DNA of 64,000 nucleotides from Zanthoxylum bungeanum (GCA_019454045.1 SKCR01006555.1:23524-87523), one strand, 5' to 3'; numbered from the stretch's first letter, positions 1-11,860 are shown. Notes: generated by a model from the sequence alone, not told the origin. Program-made: numbers and translations.

Positions 1-2067
1 GGAAAATAAATTGGATTAATTTTTCCAACCCAAATGAGGCTTGGCCGAATACATGCAAGCATGTGGACTAGATGATTTTTTAATTTTAAGACATTAGATG
101 ACTTGAAATAATATGGAATGATGATTTGTAACTCGATTGGATTGAAAACGAAATCGGAACCATATTTAATCACCTTGGCCGAATGCTTGATGGAAGATTA
201 GGGACTTGATTTTTTGATTAAATAATGTTGGACATATATTTAAGATAAAAATATGATTAATGGATTAATTTGATATTTTGGGAATATTGATTTAAAGGAT
301 TAATCATGATAATACACTTTAATTAATTAAGTTATAAAATTTGGAATTTTAAAATTTGGTTAATTGGGCTTAATTTTGAATTGGGCCTAAAACTATTATA
401 TTTGGACATAAATGGGCTTGGTTGGGCCAAGTAGATTTGGACCATTTGGATTGGATCCAAAATGGGCCTAAATCACACCATTTAAGTCCAAATGTAATAA
501 ATGGGCTTTTATGTTTAATTGGGCCTTATGGGCTTGATATTGATTTTATGGCAAATGAGGGTGATTCCTTATTGGGCTTGGAAATTGGGTTTGACCCACA
601 TTGACCAAGGCCCAAGCCTAATGAAATCAATAGAAAGCCCATCGGACTTTAATTAAACGGACATTAGATGTTAGTTGGGCTTTGAGACCCAATAGTACTA
701 GATTTGGAATCTAAGTTATAAAAGCACAATAAAAGTGTAAATATTTAATTTAGAATTAAATAAAAGGATTAGTATTGAATACGACTTAAATTGGATTTAA
801 CGAGTAGTTCGATATAATTCGTGAATTCATACTATAAGTATTTATTCTCAAAACGAGTTGGTTGGACTCGCGCAAATGCAAACAATTGTTTGAACATTGT
901 ATTGTCACCTAATTAAAGACTAATTAATTGGATTTGATTGGTTGTATAACATGCCTTGAATGAATGAATGTGGATGTGTTGTATGAATAGTGTATATCGG
1001 ATGGATATTAGAAGGGAAGGGTAATTTTAGAAATTATTGTAAATTTGGAATTTATAAATTGGACCTGCGTGTCCAGCCTTATCTCTTTATCTCTTTGTAT
1101 TCTCTTCTCACCTAATTCCCCTCAATGTAAATGAGGTTTCTCTTATTGTATTATGTAATTGGGTAGAAGTAGAATAGTGCTAGCGGGGAGAGGAAAGGGA
1201 GTGATTTGTTCTAGGAACAAGTTGTTTATATATCCATCCGCATATCACTATTACTTTACTTTACGCGCTTTATGATGTTTTAGAAGCATGCTTAAGGGTG
1301 TATGATGATGAGACCTAACAAAGATAAATTAATTGGTTGCCAATTACGCGAAAAATCCCTCAAACAATATTAAGCGATTTTCCTTCCGTTGAATGATTCT
1401 TTCTCAAGATCCGAAATTGGCATTGGTTTGTTGGCCAAAGTCAAGACCTTTGTCAATTGAGGATGTGTTTGAATCATGAGAGTTTGTTCCACATCGGTGT
1501 CCTGTCCAAGTTGTGATTTGTTGGCCAAAGTCAAGATCACTTCTTGTCCATCGACATTGATTACGAAACTTTCCTCGTCAATGGGTCCCGCTTAACTGGA
1601 ATCATTAGGTTTGTTGTGCCAAAGCCAAGGCTTAGTTGATTCAGAGGAAATGGTTAGGAAAATGTATTGGATACATTGACATATGTATTAGATATATATG
1701 TTTCGGACTTGGATGTCCACCTACCGGATCTAGGAATTGGATGGGATCCAATTGATCTTCGAGATCTACCTAGTTAAATATCATACAACTTGTTGGCCAA
1801 AGTCAAGGTTGTGTGTTATTTAACGGGATCCTAGCCCACTAGGAAATTGGATTTCCCGAGTACTCAACAGAGGGTTAGAGACTTGTAGAAAATAGTGGGA
1901 GGCTAGTATTGAATTTGCAATTTCATTCAGATACTTAGCTTTACGCGCTTACAAAATTTATTTCGTCAATTTTTAACATTAGTTGGACTAATAAAATGTT
2001 ATTTTTTTGTAACAGTTTGACTGTACCCATTTATCGTTAACTAGATAGTTGGACTATCGTAGTTAAG
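1..2067 (+). other. Untranslated leader of Copia-1
   Basis: This long AT-rich stretch between the (unseen) primer-binding site and gag has no credible gene. It aligns with the leaders of Copia-2 (32411-34680) and Copia-3 (17454-19734, reverse). Two conserved features stand out. One is a dense run of TGGGCC/TGGGCT words between 364 and 681. The other is a 15-base word, TTGGCCAAAGTCAAG, at 1431, 1521 and 1793, with a degenerate copy near 1617. A leader of over 2 kb is long for Copia. Confidence 0.8.
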
Positions 2068-2950
2068 ATGGCAAGCAAGGGAAATGTCCGTGACATAATC
2101 ATGGGTGACAATGTGTTTAAGGGCACAACTTCGCTGATTGGGAAATGAACCTAAGGATAGTCCTTGGGGCGGAGAGGATACTGTATACGATACAAAGACC
2201 TCTCGGGCCTAAGCCCACTGAGCCACTTGAGCTGGAGTTATGGAAAACTCACAGTGATGATTGTGACACGGCTCAGTCGATCATGCTTGCTTCAATGACT
2301 CAACACTTTCGCCGCCAGAAATAGGGACTTGGATCCTTATAATATGATGGCAAGATTGCAAGATCTTCACCGCACTAATAAGCGGATGGCGAGGTACGAG
2401 TTAGTGAAGAAAATCTTTCGCTCCCGTATGACTGATGGTAGTTCTGTTGAGGTCCATGGGACTCAAATGATAGCCGATATTGATGAATTGGCTAATATGG
2501 GTATAGTCTTGGAGGCTGAGCTGGCTATAGATGTACTTCTACAGTCACTACCCGATACTTGGAAACAGATTGTCATCAACTACAAATTGATGAATTCGGA
2601 TGATACTCTTGGAGAGTTATTGTCGATTCTCAAGGAGTCAGAGAAAGAGCTTCTGAAAGGCAACAAGCGCGAGGCGCACTTTGCATCAACATCTCAAACG
2701 CCGAAAGCTGGGCTCAAGGCAACTGGGGGTGTTAAGAAGAAAAGCATAGAAAACAAAGGCAAGGCCAAGTCAACAAAGGCTTCTGGGAAGCCAAGGGACA
2801 AGTCTCAAGATGTTTGCCTGAAATGCGGCAAGAGAGGTCACTGGAAGCGTGACTGCCGCATGAACAAGGGACATAAGGAGGACATACAGGCGGGCAAGGC
2901 ACCGGCCTCAGGTATGTTTGTTATTGAGATAAATATGACTACTTCTAGTC
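2068..2950 (+). pseudogene. Copia-1 gag (nucleocapsid), frameshifted
   Basis: Gag would form the virus-like particle and bind element RNA. The start ATG at 2068 matches the Copia-2 start at 34681. A 1-base loss near 2130 shifts the frame, and a TAG near 2321 precedes the long open part beginning at 2329. The open part contains the UBN2/gag-like helical region and a basic Lys-rich linker. It ends in a CCHC zinc knuckle, CLKCGKRGHWKRDC, at 2815-2856. The knuckle is intact, so the damage lies upstream. Confidence 0.85.
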
Positions 2951-3345
2951 TTAATAAAATTGGATTTTTGATTCTGGCTGTGGTTCTCATATTTGTACTG
3001 ATGTGCAGGATCTGCATGATAGCAGGAGACTGGCTTCGGGGGAGGTAGATCTACGAGTTGGAAATGGAACTTCTGTTGCTGTTTTGGCCGTAGGCACTTT
3101 TGTTTTGGAACTGCCCTCGGGCATGTACTTAAACTAAATGACTGTTATTTTGTTCCTAGTTTAACTAGGAATATTATTTCTGTATCTTTGTTAACCCAGT
3201 ATGGGTACACTTTTGTATTTAAAAACACCAGGTGTTATTTATATAAAAATGATGCAGAAATTTGCAGTGCCGATGCAAATAATGGTCTTTATATTTTGAA
3301 TATAAATAATCTCCAAAACGTAAAATAACAAACAAAAGGCTCAAA
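2951..3345 (+). pseudogene. Copia-1 protease and pre-integrase remnant
   Basis: Translating the neighbouring frame near 2953-3010 gives the Copia aspartic-protease signature FDSGCG followed by the ICTDVQDL segment. The gag frame itself runs out at 3048 in a hydrophobic out-of-frame tail. The stretch 3090-3340 encodes, in broken frames, the block before the integrase zinc finger. It is homologous to 35706-35960 of Copia-2. At least two indels separate it from gag and from the pol frame at 3346. Confidence 0.75.
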
Positions 3346-5742
3346 ATGAGTAATCCAAAGGAAGAAACTTATTTGTGGCATTGTCGTCTGGGACACATCA
3401 ACAAGACTCGCATATCCACACTTTCGAAGAGTGGGTACTTGGACGGATTTGATCCAAATTCATATGACGTCTGCGAATCTTGTTTATTAGGCAAAATGCC
3501 TAAATCACCTTTTAGTGGTAAAGGTGAACGCGCCACTGAACTGTTAGCCCTCGTTCATAGTGACGTTTGTGGGCCCATGTCTAGCCAGGCTAGAGGTGGA
3601 TATCGATACTTCGTAACCTTTACGGATGATGCATCACGTTATGGTTATGTGTATCTAATGATGCACAAGTCGGAAACTTTTGAGAAATTCAAAGAGTTTC
3701 GACACGAAGTTGAAAAACAAACAGGCAAGAGTATTAAAACATTACGGTCGGACCGTGGTGGCGAATACTTAAGTAATGAGTTTCAAGATTACTTGAAAGA
3801 ATATGGTATTCTTTCACAATGGACTCCTCCTGGAACACCACAATTAAATGGTGTGTCTGAACGGAGAAACCGTACCTTGCTTGACATGGTAAGGTCGATG
3901 ATGAGTCGCACTGAGCTACCTATATCCTTCTGGGGACATGCATTAGAAAGTGCAATTCTTATTTTGAATAGGGTTCCGTCAAAGTCTGTTGAACAGACTC
4001 CGTATGAGATATGGACAGGAAAGAAACCAGGTTTCTCATTCCTGAAGATTTGGGGTTGCTGGGCATACGTCAAACGTTTGGAAGGTACCAAACTTGAACC
4101 CAAATCAGATAAATGCCTATTTGTTGGATATCCTAGGGAAACCAAAGGATATTACTTCTATTACCCACAAGAGAACAAAGTATTTGTTGCTCTACATGCG
4201 GTTTTCCTTGAGAAGGAATTCCTAAATGCAGTGTTTAGTGGGAGGAAAGTAGAACTCGATGAAAGTCGTAGTGATACTGTTCCTGGCAATGAATCGAGAA
4301 CGGAACATGAACAGTCCATCCAGGATGAGACTGAACCACAATCTTCAATTACACAAGGACTACGTAGGTCGGAGAGAGTCAGGGTAATACCTGAGAGGTA
4401 TGGATTCCTGATCTCACCTCATGTAGATATTAATCTTATTGAGGATACTGAACCGGCTACGTATGAGGAAGCGATACAAGGTATCGAATCCACTTTATGG
4501 CAAGAGGCCATGAAGGCCGAAATGGATTCCATGTATACCAACCAAGTTTGGACACTGGTTGATGCACCAGAAGGCGTAAAGCCTATTGGATGCAAATGGG
4601 TCTTCAAGAAGAAGACAGACATGGATGGCAACGTACAAACGTACAAAGCTAGGCTCGTAGCGAAGGGGTATCGTCAACAACTTGGAGTTGATTATGACGA
4701 AACTTTCTCACCCGTTGCCATGATTAAATCCATTCGGATAATGCTTGCGATAGCTGCATATTACGATTACGAAATATGGCAGATGGACGTTAAAACCGCT
4801 TTCCTTAACGGAAACCTGTTGGAGGATGTTTATATGCAACAACCTGACGGTTTTATCGCACCAAGACTTGCAAACAAGGTTTGTAAGTTAAATCGGTCCA
4901 TTTATGGACTGAAGCAAGCATCGAGGTCATGGAACCAACGTTTTGATGAGGTCATAAAAGAATATGATTTCATTCAAAACGTAGATGATCCTTGTGTATA
5001 TAAGAAGGTTAGTGGGAGTGCACTGACTTTTATTGTCCTTTATGTCGACGATGTATTGCTTATAGGCAATGACATTCCCATGTTAACGTCGGTGAAAGCT
5101 TGGCTTTCATTGAAATTCTCCATGAAAGATCTGGGAGAAGCAGCTTTTATTCTAGGAATAAAGATCTACCGGGATAGATCTAGAAGGCTACTTGGACTCT
5201 CCCAGAGTACATATATTGATAAAGTGTTGAAGAGATTCAACATGGATCAGTCCAAGAGGGGACTGTTGCCAACATCACATGGCGTCTATCTATCTAGGGA
5301 CATGTGTCCTAAAACACAAGATGAGAGAGACAACATGAGTCGGACTCCGTTCGCCTCGGCAGTCGGATCGATCATGTATGCCATGATATGTACACGACCT
5401 GATGTGTCCTATGCTTTGAGCATGTGCAGTCGATATCAGGCCGATCCAGGACAGGATCACTGGATGGCGGTTAAGAATATCCTTAGGTATCTTAAAAGAA
5501 CTAAGGATGTTTTCTTAATCTATGGAGATGGAGAACTTGAGGTATCTGGGTATACCGATGCAAGTTTCCAAACCGACAGAGACGACTTCAAGTCGCAAAC
5601 CGGGTACATATTTTGCTTGAATAACGGAGCAGTGAGCTGGAAATCTTCCAAGCAAGATACTGTTGCCGATTCAACAACTGAAGCGGAGTACATTGCAGCA
5701 GCTGAAGCAGCAAAAGAGGCAGTTTGGATCCGAAAATTCTAA
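3346..5742 (+). CDS. Copia-1 pol: integrase, reverse transcriptase, partial RNase H
   Basis: This is the longest open frame in the window (798 residues). Residues 10-48 carry the GAG-pre-integrase zinc finger (H..H..CESC). The integrase core shows D73, D136 and E172 with DDX35E spacing. Reverse transcriptase spans about 400-645, with MDVKTAF at 480-486 and the active-site YVDD at 566-569. RNase H begins near 730 with GYTDASF and includes STTEAEY. The frame stops early at 5742 because one T is missing compared with the Copia-2 sequence at 50806. The rest of RNase H continues in another frame. ATG 3346 is only the first Met after upstream frame damage, not a biological start. Confidence 0.92.
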   Translation: MSNPKEETYLWHCRLGHINKTRISTLSKSGYLDGFDPNSYDVCESCLLGKMPKSPFSGKGERATELLALVHSDVCGPMSSQARGGYRYFVTFTDDASRYGYVYLMMHKSETFEKFKEFRHEVEKQTGKSIKTLRSDRGGEYLSNEFQDYLKEYGILSQWTPPGTPQLNGVSERRNRTLLDMVRSMMSRTELPISFWGHALESAILILNRVPSKSVEQTPYEIWTGKKPGFSFLKIWGCWAYVKRLEGTKLEPKSDKCLFVGYPRETKGYYFYYPQENKVFVALHAVFLEKEFLNAVFSGRKVELDESRSDTVPGNESRTEHEQSIQDETEPQSSITQGLRRSERVRVIPERYGFLISPHVDINLIEDTEPATYEEAIQGIESTLWQEAMKAEMDSMYTNQVWTLVDAPEGVKPIGCKWVFKKKTDMDGNVQTYKARLVAKGYRQQLGVDYDETFSPVAMIKSIRIMLAIAAYYDYEIWQMDVKTAFLNGNLLEDVYMQQPDGFIAPRLANKVCKLNRSIYGLKQASRSWNQRFDEVIKEYDFIQNVDDPCVYKKVSGSALTFIVLYVDDVLLIGNDIPMLTSVKAWLSLKFSMKDLGEAAFILGIKIYRDRSRRLLGLSQSTYIDKVLKRFNMDQSKRGLLPTSHGVYLSRDMCPKTQDERDNMSRTPFASAVGSIMYAMICTRPDVSYALSMCSRYQADPGQDHWMAVKNILRYLKRTKDVFLIYGDGELEVSGYTDASFQTDRDDFKSQTGYIFCLNNGAVSWKSSKQDTVADSTTEAEYIAAAEAAKEAVWIRKF

Positions 5743-6026
5743 TTGGATTAGGAGTAGTTCCGTTAGCAGCTGAGCCCGTTCCATTGTATTGTGACAATAG
5801 CGGGGCTATAGCACAGGCTAAGGAACCAAGGTCTCATCAACGATCCAAACATGTTCTTCGACGATTCCATCTGATTCGAGAGATCATACATCGTGGCGAT
5901 GTGAAGATCGAAAAGATCGCATCAGAGGATAATATTGCAGATCCGCTGACGAAGGCTATTCCTCGGGAAAAGTTTGAGCGACATGTACATAGTTCAGGTA
6001 TTAGATGCTTGAGTGACTGGCTATAG
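5724..6026 (+). pseudogene. Copia-1 RNase H C-terminus after frameshift
   Basis: This frame continues the pol protein directly. It has LYCDN, then SKHVLRRFHLIRE, then DNIADPLTK, the usual C-terminal blocks of Copia RNase H, and it ends on SDWL and a stop at 6026. It overlaps the upstream frame by a few codons because of the 1-base deletion near 5740. The polypurine tract follows at once. Confidence 0.88.
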
Positions 6027-6040
6027 GCCAAGTGGGAGAT
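6027..6040 (+). promoter_or_regulatory. Polypurine tract of Copia-1
   Basis: A purine-rich stretch ending AGTGGGAGAT lies directly before the LTR 5' terminus TGTTAGAC. The same sequence precedes the Copia-2 3' LTR at 51107. It would prime plus-strand DNA synthesis. Confidence 0.85.
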
Positions 6041-8001
6041 TGTTAGACAGTAATGACCCATAGCGTCACTATTTTGTAAATGATATTGTATTATTGTACA
6101 AAATTAACTATGTAGTAATGAAATTGCCTTTTACCGTTTTGTAATTTATTTACTTTGATATATAAATGGTAAAAGTCCCTATGATTAGTTCCGGATTGTG
6201 ATGATATGAGACGGTATCAATCCATAAAGGTTTAATCATTAAATATCCCTAGTCGTAGTATTATCGAGATTGGACATCGATAATGCGGAATAGACTAGTA
6301 CTGCACTTGTGCATGTTGTGAGGGCACAACGGCATAGTTCTCATATATTTAAGTATTGGATACTTATGCAAGTGCGGTAGGAGGTTGTGTTTTACCGATG
6401 GTACGGAAAACAGCTTCGCTCTGGATAGACCCCGCGGAGTCCCATTGGTAGTATGTCTGCGTGTCTATGGGAGTCCGCTTCAGGGTAGGTGCATATGATC
6501 TTAACCTGAGACTTGCATCGCTAGTACTTACGACAATCGGTAAACTTTAGTTTTGGTGGTCCAGGGCTTTAACGGGTTCTGTGTACACCTCTTCTGGGTT
6601 TATCGAGAATCGTAGTGTATTGGGTGTGATGTCAAGATGGAAGTATCACTTCAGACATATGGAGATGATGATCGCGAGGGATACAGAACTAGTACTCTAT
6701 AATGGTTGCAACCATCGGGATAATATGACTAGGTCAGGATTATCCGATTCAAAGAGACTGGTTGCTTGATGTCCGATATGTGTATCGTACGGGGCAGACA
6801 CATCTCCAGCCCCAGGCCTTACATGTGATCATCCGATACTGGTTCGATATACACTATACTACGGTATACTACGCCTGTTATAGATCTTATATTCCAATAA
6901 GAATATTTCTAGAGAATTGGGTAGGCATGGCGTTTTGCTAGAGGCTAACCTTGTCTTGTAAATCGGTAAAAACGTAGTACTTGGTACGTACGTGTTCGGA
7001 TAGTTCGACAACCGGATTTACTGCCAACATATCTAGAGATCTCTTGGGTCGCTTCCCGAAGATTCACCAATGACGTATGATTCAAACTCGATTAATCTTG
7101 GATTAATTACGGAGAGACTTTATCTTGGATAAAGTACTATAAAAGAGAGAGAACGATTAATTTGGAATTAATCGTAAAATTATTATATTCGATATAATAA
7201 TCGAAATTCGATTTCGACGCGAAATTAAAATTAGATTTTAATTCGGGCAAACGAGTTAATTTAGAATTAATTCGTTAGCGACGTAAATAATAATTTCGCT
7301 AGGCGCAATTATTTATTTAAATTCGATTTAATTAACGTCGCGACGTAAGTTCGGTATTTCGGAAATATCGAACCCGAACGCGTGAGTGCACGTGGGCCCA
7401 CTTTCATTTGGAAACGTGTGGGGCCCACATGACACATGTCATTATTGCATTATTTAATTGTTGATGCATTGCATGGAGATAGTGTACAATGCACTCAAGG
7501 GTATTGCATGGAAATTGAGTGTTTGACACTCTAAGCCATTGCATGGTTTGTGTCATAAGTTTATTATTATTTAATAAATATTATGGCATAAATATAAATT
7601 GATTTTTGTAACAAAAAATCACATCTCTCCTCCCTCTCAATTACCGAAACTGTCACAGTTTCACAGCTCTCCTCCATTTTCAGTTTTTGTTGCAAAAGCT
7701 TGAAGAATTTGTGTTTGTTTGGAACATAAAAAACACATCTTTGGCTAGCACCATCAAGGGATCATACAAAGGTGTTATGGGAAACTCATCTTAGAGCTTG
7801 GAAGGATCAAACATTGCTTGGAGCTTCTCTTTTCTGTTTGGCCGAATCCATCACTGCACAAAGGAGAAAGTTTTGTTTCATCAACGCATCCGCAATCCGA
7901 TCTTTGTGAGTATGATTCCGCCATACTTCAATATTGTTCATTCTTTTATATATTTTGCTTGAATCTTTTGATCTTGGGACATGGATTAGATTTTCCAAAC
8001 A
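6041..8001 (+). repeat. 3' LTR of Copia-1
   Basis: The LTR starts TGTTAGAC after the polypurine tract and ends CCAAACA. That end aligns with the 5' LTR end of Copia-2 (AAACCAACA, 32410), which is followed there by the primer-binding site. Its length of about 1.96 kb matches the two Copia-2 LTRs. TATA-like words occur near 6160 and 7139, but neither is clearly conserved in the other LTRs. The 5-base target duplication cannot be checked because the 5' end is outside the window; the candidate is CTGGG at 8002. Confidence 0.85.
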
Positions 8002-10084
8002 CTGGGGATAAGAGAATTGGCCCCGAAATAATGTCTTGTGATGTGGGTTGTGATTTGTGCTTTAGTTAACCGGTGTCTATAGTGGTTTAAATGGGGTTTT
8101 TAACCAAGCATTGTTTAACTAGGTGATGGTTTAGTGTCTTCCTTCATCACTACTTTCTGGAAAAGCTGTGAAGGGGGGGGCACCTAGATATCATTACCCG
8201 TAGCTCTCGTGATGGACTAATCTGGAAGACTCGTTGTTTATTACTGACACCAAGCGATAAGAGCCGAAGGCTGGGGTACTTAAGAGAGCCTCGCTCCACC
8301 CTCCCCTTGGGAATCTACAACGGAAATCCATTTGACAGTCAGTCACACACCATACTCGTTGGCACGTACCTTTGGGTAAATAAAAAAGGTGTGCTCACTT
8401 GGTCCGCTCGGACCCTTGAGTGGGGAGACCTAGTTGGGCAATCTCGTCGACGGGAGCTTTTTGTCTATACCCCTGTAAACTCGCGTATGACTATAGTTGT
8501 AGGATCATAGAGATTATTCCTATGTTTTTGGACCATTGTCATTTGGATTCAGTTGGACTTGTTGTCATGAAGTATGGGCTTGTTGGGCCATTTAAACTGG
8601 GACGAGTCTGTGCTTTATGGCAATCGGGCCAAAAGTTTCTAAAATGATTATGGGCCAACTAGTGTAAAATTCTTATGACTTATATATTCCATACATCGCC
8701 GCATCTCATGTATCTCATGCATTCACGCATCATGTTAACTCATGTGTCTTAAAAGCCATCATAGATATATGTTGGGTTAGGAGAAAGAATACTTGTCAAT
8801 TAAGAGTTTAGCAAACATGGATATTGTGGAAAAGGAAGCTGAGAAATAGAAAATTTTACGGCAATGATAGAAAGACCATGGTGGGCCCAAAAATAAACAA
8901 AAACAAAAAAAATAAAAAAAAATAAAAAATTGTTTGTTTTTAGTCATTGATAGGTAGACATAAGTCCGATGATGAAATTGATTTCTTTAGGGTGAAACCT
9001 TAGAAACGATAAACCCTTGACGTGCTTTTATCTGATACTTTGAGTGATTGATCTATGTTAGACTCGTAACCACTTCACTACAGGTTCTTAGCAGTGAAAA
9101 CCTGAGTAATTAGCAAAGTGACTGGTCGAAGAAATTGTAGGTCGGTGAATGATCGTTTGCTTAGATGTCTATCTTGATTTGCTTATGTTATGATGTGTGG
9201 TATGGTTGAAAATGAAAGAAAAGTCTCTAAAGAAAAGAATTTAACCACCTATAACCGATAAGCGTGAAGCTACCCATGGGCGAGTATTAGGACCACCATG
9301 AGGAGAAATGCTACCTTAAAGGGTAGGTGTGTTGAAAAAAAAAGAGAGAAAGGAAAAAAAAAGAAAAGAAAATAAAATAAAAAAAGAAGTTCAAAATGAA
9401 AGAAAAAAAAAGAAATAGACAAAAGAGAAATAAAATCATATCACATTGAGCATGGAAAAGCAATTACAGAGCGTAACTGAGACATCTAGGTTGGTTTGAC
9501 CCATCGATCATAATTTTTGAAACGAAATCATTGAGTTGGCTTATCTAGGAATCGAGCTGCAAAGGAACCTTTGCACACACACACTTTGAGTCTAGCTTAG
9601 ATCATTTATTCAAAGACTTGGATTTGAGTTGCATTGAACGTTTTGAAGGTTCTCTGGTTTTAATACTGGGCATTCTTTGAGGACGATAATATGTGTAGCT
9701 ATTGGGACTATTTCATAGCTTGTGATATAGCATGATGATATGGAAGGCCTCACCATGTGGTTCATCTTGACCAAGTACAAACAGCGGAGAGCAGAAAGGT
9801 AAACCAAGACTGGGGGCGACCAGTCTCCTACATTGCGAATCAGAGACATAACAAGATATTGAGTCATGAGACCAGAGAGAAGACTGAGCAATCACCTGGA
9901 GAACTAGCGGAAGACCTAACCAAACAGAATAGGAAATTCATTCATACATGCATGCATACACGTAACATATTTTGCATTCTTTTTGTGTTTGTTTCGTTTT
10001 GTATTCACAGGTTTCAAAGAAGAAAAAGAGAAAGCGGCAAAGACAAGCCAACCATAATTAGCAACATATGAGTAGTAATTTTGG
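8002..10084. other. Gene-free 3' region of a Gypsy-type element (element D)
   Basis: No reading frame resembles a known protein. The stretch holds A-rich and purine-rich tracts at 8895-8936 and 9333-9440 and otherwise unique sequence. Because it leads without a break into minisatellites, a polypurine tract and an LTR, I read it as the tail after pol of a Gypsy element. The coding part would lie to the left of Copia-1, which seems to have inserted at 8002. Short frames here (8307-8510, 9610-9891) have no recognisable domain. Confidence 0.45.
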
Positions 10085-10485
10085 GGATGAGTCACAGGGT
10101 TGAGGCCCATATCAGTATTAGTTTTGGGGCGAGGCCCACATCATTATCAGTTTGGGGGCGAGACCCACATCAGTGTCAGTATGGGGGCGATGCCCACATC
10201 ATTTTCAGTTTGGGGTCGAGGCCCATATCAGTATTCGTTCGGGGATAAGTCCCGGTGTTGAGGCCCACATCAGTATCAGTTTGGGGTGAGGCCCACATCA
10301 GTTTGGGGCAAGGCCCACGTCAGTATCAGTTTTAGGGTCGAGGCTCACATCACCATCCGTTTGGGGGAAAGGCCCACATCAGTATTAGTTCAGGGTTGAG
10401 GCCCACACATCATCAGTGTCAGTTTTAGGGATGCGTCCCAGGGGCAAGCCCCACAACAGTATCAGTTTGAGGATAGAACAAGGGC
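10085..10485. repeat. Minisatellite 1 of element D
   Basis: This is an irregular tandem repeat of roughly 30-40 bases. The core is GAGGCCCACATCAGTATCAG followed by TTTGGGG. About ten degenerate units vary in length. It is the most diverged of the five adjacent arrays, which suggests it is the oldest. Confidence 0.8.
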
Positions 10486-11060
10486 CGAGGCCCAAATCAT
10501 CAGAGTTTTGGAATGAATCCGGGAATGAATCCCAGGGTCGAGGCCCACACCGTCAAAGTTTTGGAAGGAATCCGGGAATGAATCCCAGGGTCGAGGCCCA
10601 TATTGTCAGAGTTATGGAATGAATCCGGGAATGAATCCCAGGGCCGAGGCCCACATCGTCAGAATTTGGAATGAATCCAGGGAATGAATCCCAAGGCCGA
10701 GGCCCACGTCGACAGAATTTGGAATGAATCTAGGGAATGAATCCCAGGGCCGAGGCCCACGTCGTTAGAATTTGGAATAAATCCAGGGAATGAATCCCAG
10801 GGCCGAGGCCCACATCGTCAGAATTTGGAATGAATCCCAAGGCCTAGGCCCACCTCGTTAGAATTTGGAATGAATCCAGGGAATGAATCCCAGGGCCGAG
10901 GCCCACGTCGTCATAATTTGGAATGAATCCAGGGAAGGAATCCCAGGGCCGAGGCCCACGTCGTCAGAATTTGGAATGAATCCCAAGGCCGAGGCCCACG
11001 TCGTCAGAATTTGGAATGAATCCAAGGAATGAATCACAGGGCCGAGGCCCACATCAGATC
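10486..11060. repeat. Minisatellite 2 of element D (53-bp unit, 40-bp variant)
   Basis: The anchor CCGAGGCCCAC recurs at 10644, 10697, 10750, 10803, (10843), 10896, 10949, 10989 and 11042. The spacing is 53 bases, or 40 where the short GAATGAATCC(C) subrepeat is present once instead of twice. The unit keeps the GAGGCCCAC core of array 1, so array 2 probably grew from it. Frame-shifting unit lengths rule out coding. Confidence 0.9.
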
Positions 11061-11400
11061 AATTTTCCAGGTACGACACTCCGGGTATGGAGATATCAGA
11101 TCAATTTTGCCAGGTACGGCACTCTGGGTAGGGAGACATCAGGTCAGTTTTGCCAGGTACGGCACTCCGGGGAAGGAGACATCAGATCAGTTTGCTAGGT
11201 ACGGCACTCCAGGAATGGAGATATCAGATCAACCAGGTACGACACTCCGGGTATGGAGACATCAGATCAGTTTGCCAGGTACGGCGCTCCGGGTATGGAG
11301 ATATCATATCAGTTTTGCCAGGTACGGCACTCCGGGTATGGAGACATTAGATCAGTTCAGCCAGGTACGGCTTCTAGACAACTGCGACACCCTATGTACG
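11061..11400. repeat. Minisatellite 3 of element D (43-bp unit)
   Basis: Eight units are anchored on CCAGGTACG(G) at 11067, 11110, 11153, 11195, 11233, 11275, 11318 and 11361. The period is 42-43 bases with one 38-base unit. The body reads CACTCCGGGTATGGAGACATCAGATCAG. The units are much more alike than those of array 1, so amplification is fairly recent. Confidence 0.9.
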
Positions 11401-11860
11401 GGGTAAGCACGCTAGGTTCGACATTCAGACCACATCAAAGACCTAGGTACAGGGTTAGCATGCCAGGTACGGCATGTGGACTATTCAGACTACTGCGACA
11501 CCCTAGGTACGGGGTTAGTATTCAGACATTTGTGGCACTCTAGGTACGGAGGCGTCACCGCGACACCCTAGGTACAGGGTTAGCATTCAGACAATTGCGG
11601 CACTCTAGGTACGGAGACGCAACTGTGACACCCTAGGTACGGGGTTAGCATTCAGAAAACTACGACACTCTATGTACTGGGTTAGCATTCAGACAATTGC
11701 GGCACTCTAGGTACGGAGACGCAACTGTGACACCCTAGGTACGGGGTTATCATTCAGAAAACTGCGACACCCTAGGTACGGGGTTAGCACGCCAGGTACG
11801 GCATTCATACCACAGCGACACCCTAGGTATGAGGTTAGCACGCCAGGTACGACATGTGAA
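11401..11860. repeat. Minisatellite 4 of element D
   Basis: Two alternating units are seen: one containing GCGACACCCTAGGTACGGGG and then TTAGCATTCAGAC, the other containing GCGGCACTCTAGGTACGGAG. Together they make a higher-order period of about 65-120 bases. The shared AGGTACGG core links it to array 3. Confidence 0.82.

Larger units (their letters stand above)
1..8001 (+). mobile_element. Copia-1: Ty1/Copia LTR retrotransposon, 5' LTR outside window
   Basis: The window opens inside the untranslated leader of a Copia element. In order it shows leader, gag with zinc knuckle, protease remnant, integrase, reverse transcriptase, RNase H, polypurine tract and 3' LTR. The integrase-before-RT order is diagnostic of Copia. 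The RT/RNase H wording resembles the Angela/BARE1-Tork group, which I judge only from memory of that family. Copia-2 and Copia-3 in this window belong to the same family and align along their whole length. Frameshifts in gag, protease and RNase H make this copy non-autonomous as written. Confidence 0.93.

Noticed and set aside
10858..11406. Overlapping repeat ORFs in both strands (for example 11029-11406)
   Set aside because: They come from minisatellites 2 and 3, whose units are not multiples of three.
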